Assembly: GCA_030037055.1 (NCBI GenBank)
Contig: JASHRZ010000746.1
Span: 1-6,970, forward strand
Source of the DNA: Alphaproteobacteria bacterium
GTDB lineage: Bacteria > Pseudomonadota > Alphaproteobacteria > ATCC43930 > CGMCC-115725
Reading direction: 5' to 3'
Length of the DNA: 6,970 bases
Each line of letters opens with the position of its first letter. Position 1 is the stretch's first letter. Below the pieces are notes generated by a model. That model did no database searches. It was not told the origin of the DNA and was given only the letters and a program-made list of their open reading frames with translations. Below are positions 5,923-6,970 of the stretch, piece after piece. A program made the position numbers and the translations under genes.

Positions 5923-6600
5923 GTGACTGACATCGCCGCCAACCTCGCCGTCCTCCGCGCCCGCATCGCGGCGGCGGCGCTGGCGGCTGGGCGCCGGAGC
6001 GAAGACGTGGCGCTGGTGGCGGTGAGCAAGACCCACGACGCCGCCGCCATTGCGGCGGCGATTGCCGCCGGGCAGCGCCGCTTCGGCGAGAACCGGATGC
6101 AGGAGGCGCTAGCGAAATACCCGGCGCTCAAAGCGCGCCGTCCCGACTTGGAGCTGCATCTCATCGGACCGCTGCAGACCAACAAGGTGAAGGAGGCGGT
6201 CGCCCTCTTCGACGTCATCGAGACGCTCGACCGGCCGAAGCTCGCCGAGGCGCTGTTGCGCGAGCGGGCGCGCCAGCAGCGCCTTCCGGCGCTTTTCATC
6301 CAGGTCAATACCGGCGAGGAGCCGCAGAAGGCGGGCGTGCTGCCGGAGGTGGCCGACGGCTTCATCGCTCAGTGCCGCGGCCTCGGCCTCGTCATTGCCG
6401 GGCTGATGTGCATCCCGCCGGTCGATGAGGCGCCGGCGCAGCATTTCGCGCTGCTGCGCGAGATCGCGCGCCGAAACGGGATCAGCGGGCTCAGCATGGG
6501 GATGAGCGCTGATTTCGAGATCGCCATCCGCTTCGGCGCCACCCACATCCGCGTCGGGACGGCGATCTTCGGCGCGCGCGCGCCGGACCCAGGCGCTTAG
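5923..6600 (+). CDS. yggS: PLP-binding homeostasis protein, YggS family
   Basis: The 225-residue protein is the YggS/PLPBP family member, a single-domain TIM-barrel that binds pyridoxal 5'-phosphate without known catalysis and keeps vitamin B6 and amino-acid pools balanced. The PLP lysine is Lys36 in VAVSKTH, the same number as in E. coli YggS. Other family signatures are GENRMQEA, LHLIGPLQTNKVK, IQVNTGEEPQKAG, GLMCIPP, LSMGMSADFE (190-199) and the phosphate-binding RVGTAIFG from Arg210. Length is near the usual 230. The GTG start at 5923 gives the normal N-terminus MTDIAANLAVLRARI. An in-frame TAG at 5908-5910 excludes an upstream start. No Shine-Dalgarno sequence precedes it; the GCTGATA repeat lies there instead. 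It is divergent from DUF3576 and its stop overlaps the next gene's by interlocking. Confidence 0.96.
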   Translation: MTDIAANLAVLRARIAAAALAAGRRSEDVALVAVSKTHDAAAIAAAIAAGQRRFGENRMQEALAKYPALKARRPDLELHLIGPLQTNKVKEAVALFDVIETLDRPKLAEALLRERARQQRLPALFIQVNTGEEPQKAGVLPEVADGFIAQCRGLGLVIAGLMCIPPVDEAPAQHFALLREIARRNGISGLSMGMSADFEIAIRFGATHIRVGTAIFGARAPDPGA

Positions 6601-6970
6601 CCCGCTCGCCGCGATATCACGACGCGCGAGCGCGCATCGGCGCTGCGCAGCACCGCCAGCAGATCGGCTTGCGCCAGCGCGACGCAGCCCTCCGTGGCGG
6701 CGTAGCCGGCGCGCGCGACATGGAGGAAGATGGCGCTGCCGCTGCCGGCAATGACCGGGCCGTCATTGTAGCCCAACGGCACGATGAGATCGTAGACGCC
6801 GTCCTCCCGCCACAGCGCCTCGGCGCGCGCGCCACAGGGCAGCGCTACCGGGGTGTTATAGCGGGGGTCGCCGGGATCGTCGCACCAGCCGTCGTCGGGC
6901 GACAGCGCCGCCGCGGGCAGGCGGGTCGTCGGCCGGGCGAGCCGGTCGCCGCGGTAGAGCAGCCGCCGCA
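6597..6970 (-). CDS. L,D-transpeptidase (YkuD) family, 5' end outside window
   Basis: About 124 C-terminal residues are present, running off the right edge. The frame reads a DDGWCDDP segment, RYNTPVALP, EALWREDGVYDLIVPLGYNDGP, SGSAIFLHVA and TEGCVAL. This is the compact alphaproteobacterial YkuD group, usually about 165-180 residues, so some 45-55 N-terminal residues are missing. The catalytic Cys codon is at 6686-6684 and the motif His at 6722-6720, so the active site looks intact. YkuD enzymes make or exchange 3-3 peptidoglycan cross-links or attach proteins to the wall through a Cys acyl-enzyme; the specific substrate for this group is not certain. An internal GTG at 6782 is not the start, because conserved sequence continues upstream. 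The TAA stop interlocks with the yggS TAG. Confidence 0.92.
   Translation of the reverse strand, partial: RRLLYRGDRLARPTTRLPAAALSPDDGWCDDPGDPRYNTPVALPCGARAEALWREDGVYDLIVPLGYNDGPVIAGSGSAIFLHVARAGYAATEGCVALAQADLLAVLRSADARSRVVISRRAG

Overview
The window is a stretch of ordinary chromosome from a GC-rich alphaproteobacterium. This rests on strong G/C third-position bias, frequent GTG starts, a DUF3576 lipoprotein (a family I know mainly from Alphaproteobacteria), an alphaproteobacterial-type LptE and HolA, and the gene order DUF3576-leuS-lptE-holA. Hyphomicrobiales (Rhizobiales) or a related order is my best guess; the sequence alone does not fix the genus. I see no mobile element, CRISPR array, tRNA, rRNA or obvious foreign island.

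Layout. Bases 1-449 hold no gene I can support: a weakly structured stretch with possible remnants of palindromic repeats, ending in a cluster of three palindromes (343-407). A possible 49-residue ORF (456-605, +) follows. It meets the minus-strand operon tail to tail, with the two stop codons interlocked. The minus strand from 5699 down to 602 is one tightly packed operon, transcribed in the order DUF3576 lipoprotein, leuS, lptE, holA, MmcQ/YjbR-family gene. Spacings are 49 nt, a 14-nt overlap, 6 nt, and a 4-nt GTGA overlap, so the last four genes are very likely translationally coupled. A 223-nt divergent intergenic region (5700-5922) carries a candidate promoter and a strong Shine-Dalgarno site for the operon. 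It also carries a short tandem repeat with a matching inverted arm that runs right up to the yggS start. yggS (5923-6600, +) then meets a 5'-truncated L,D-transpeptidase gene (6597-6970, -), again with interlocked stop codons.

Function. The operon mixes translation (leucyl-tRNA synthetase), outer-membrane LPS assembly (LptE), replication (clamp-loader delta subunit) and two poorly understood proteins. It is a housekeeping, growth-linked unit rather than a single pathway. YggS handles PLP homeostasis and the L,D-transpeptidase belongs to cell-envelope enzymology. I did not find a convincing undescribed system. The observations worth a second look are small ones: the interlocked-stop small ORF, the palindrome cluster, a possible Shine-Dalgarno sequestration switch ahead of DUF3576, an overlapping mini-ORF at the leuS start, and the repeat abutting a yggS start that lacks a Shine-Dalgarno sequence.
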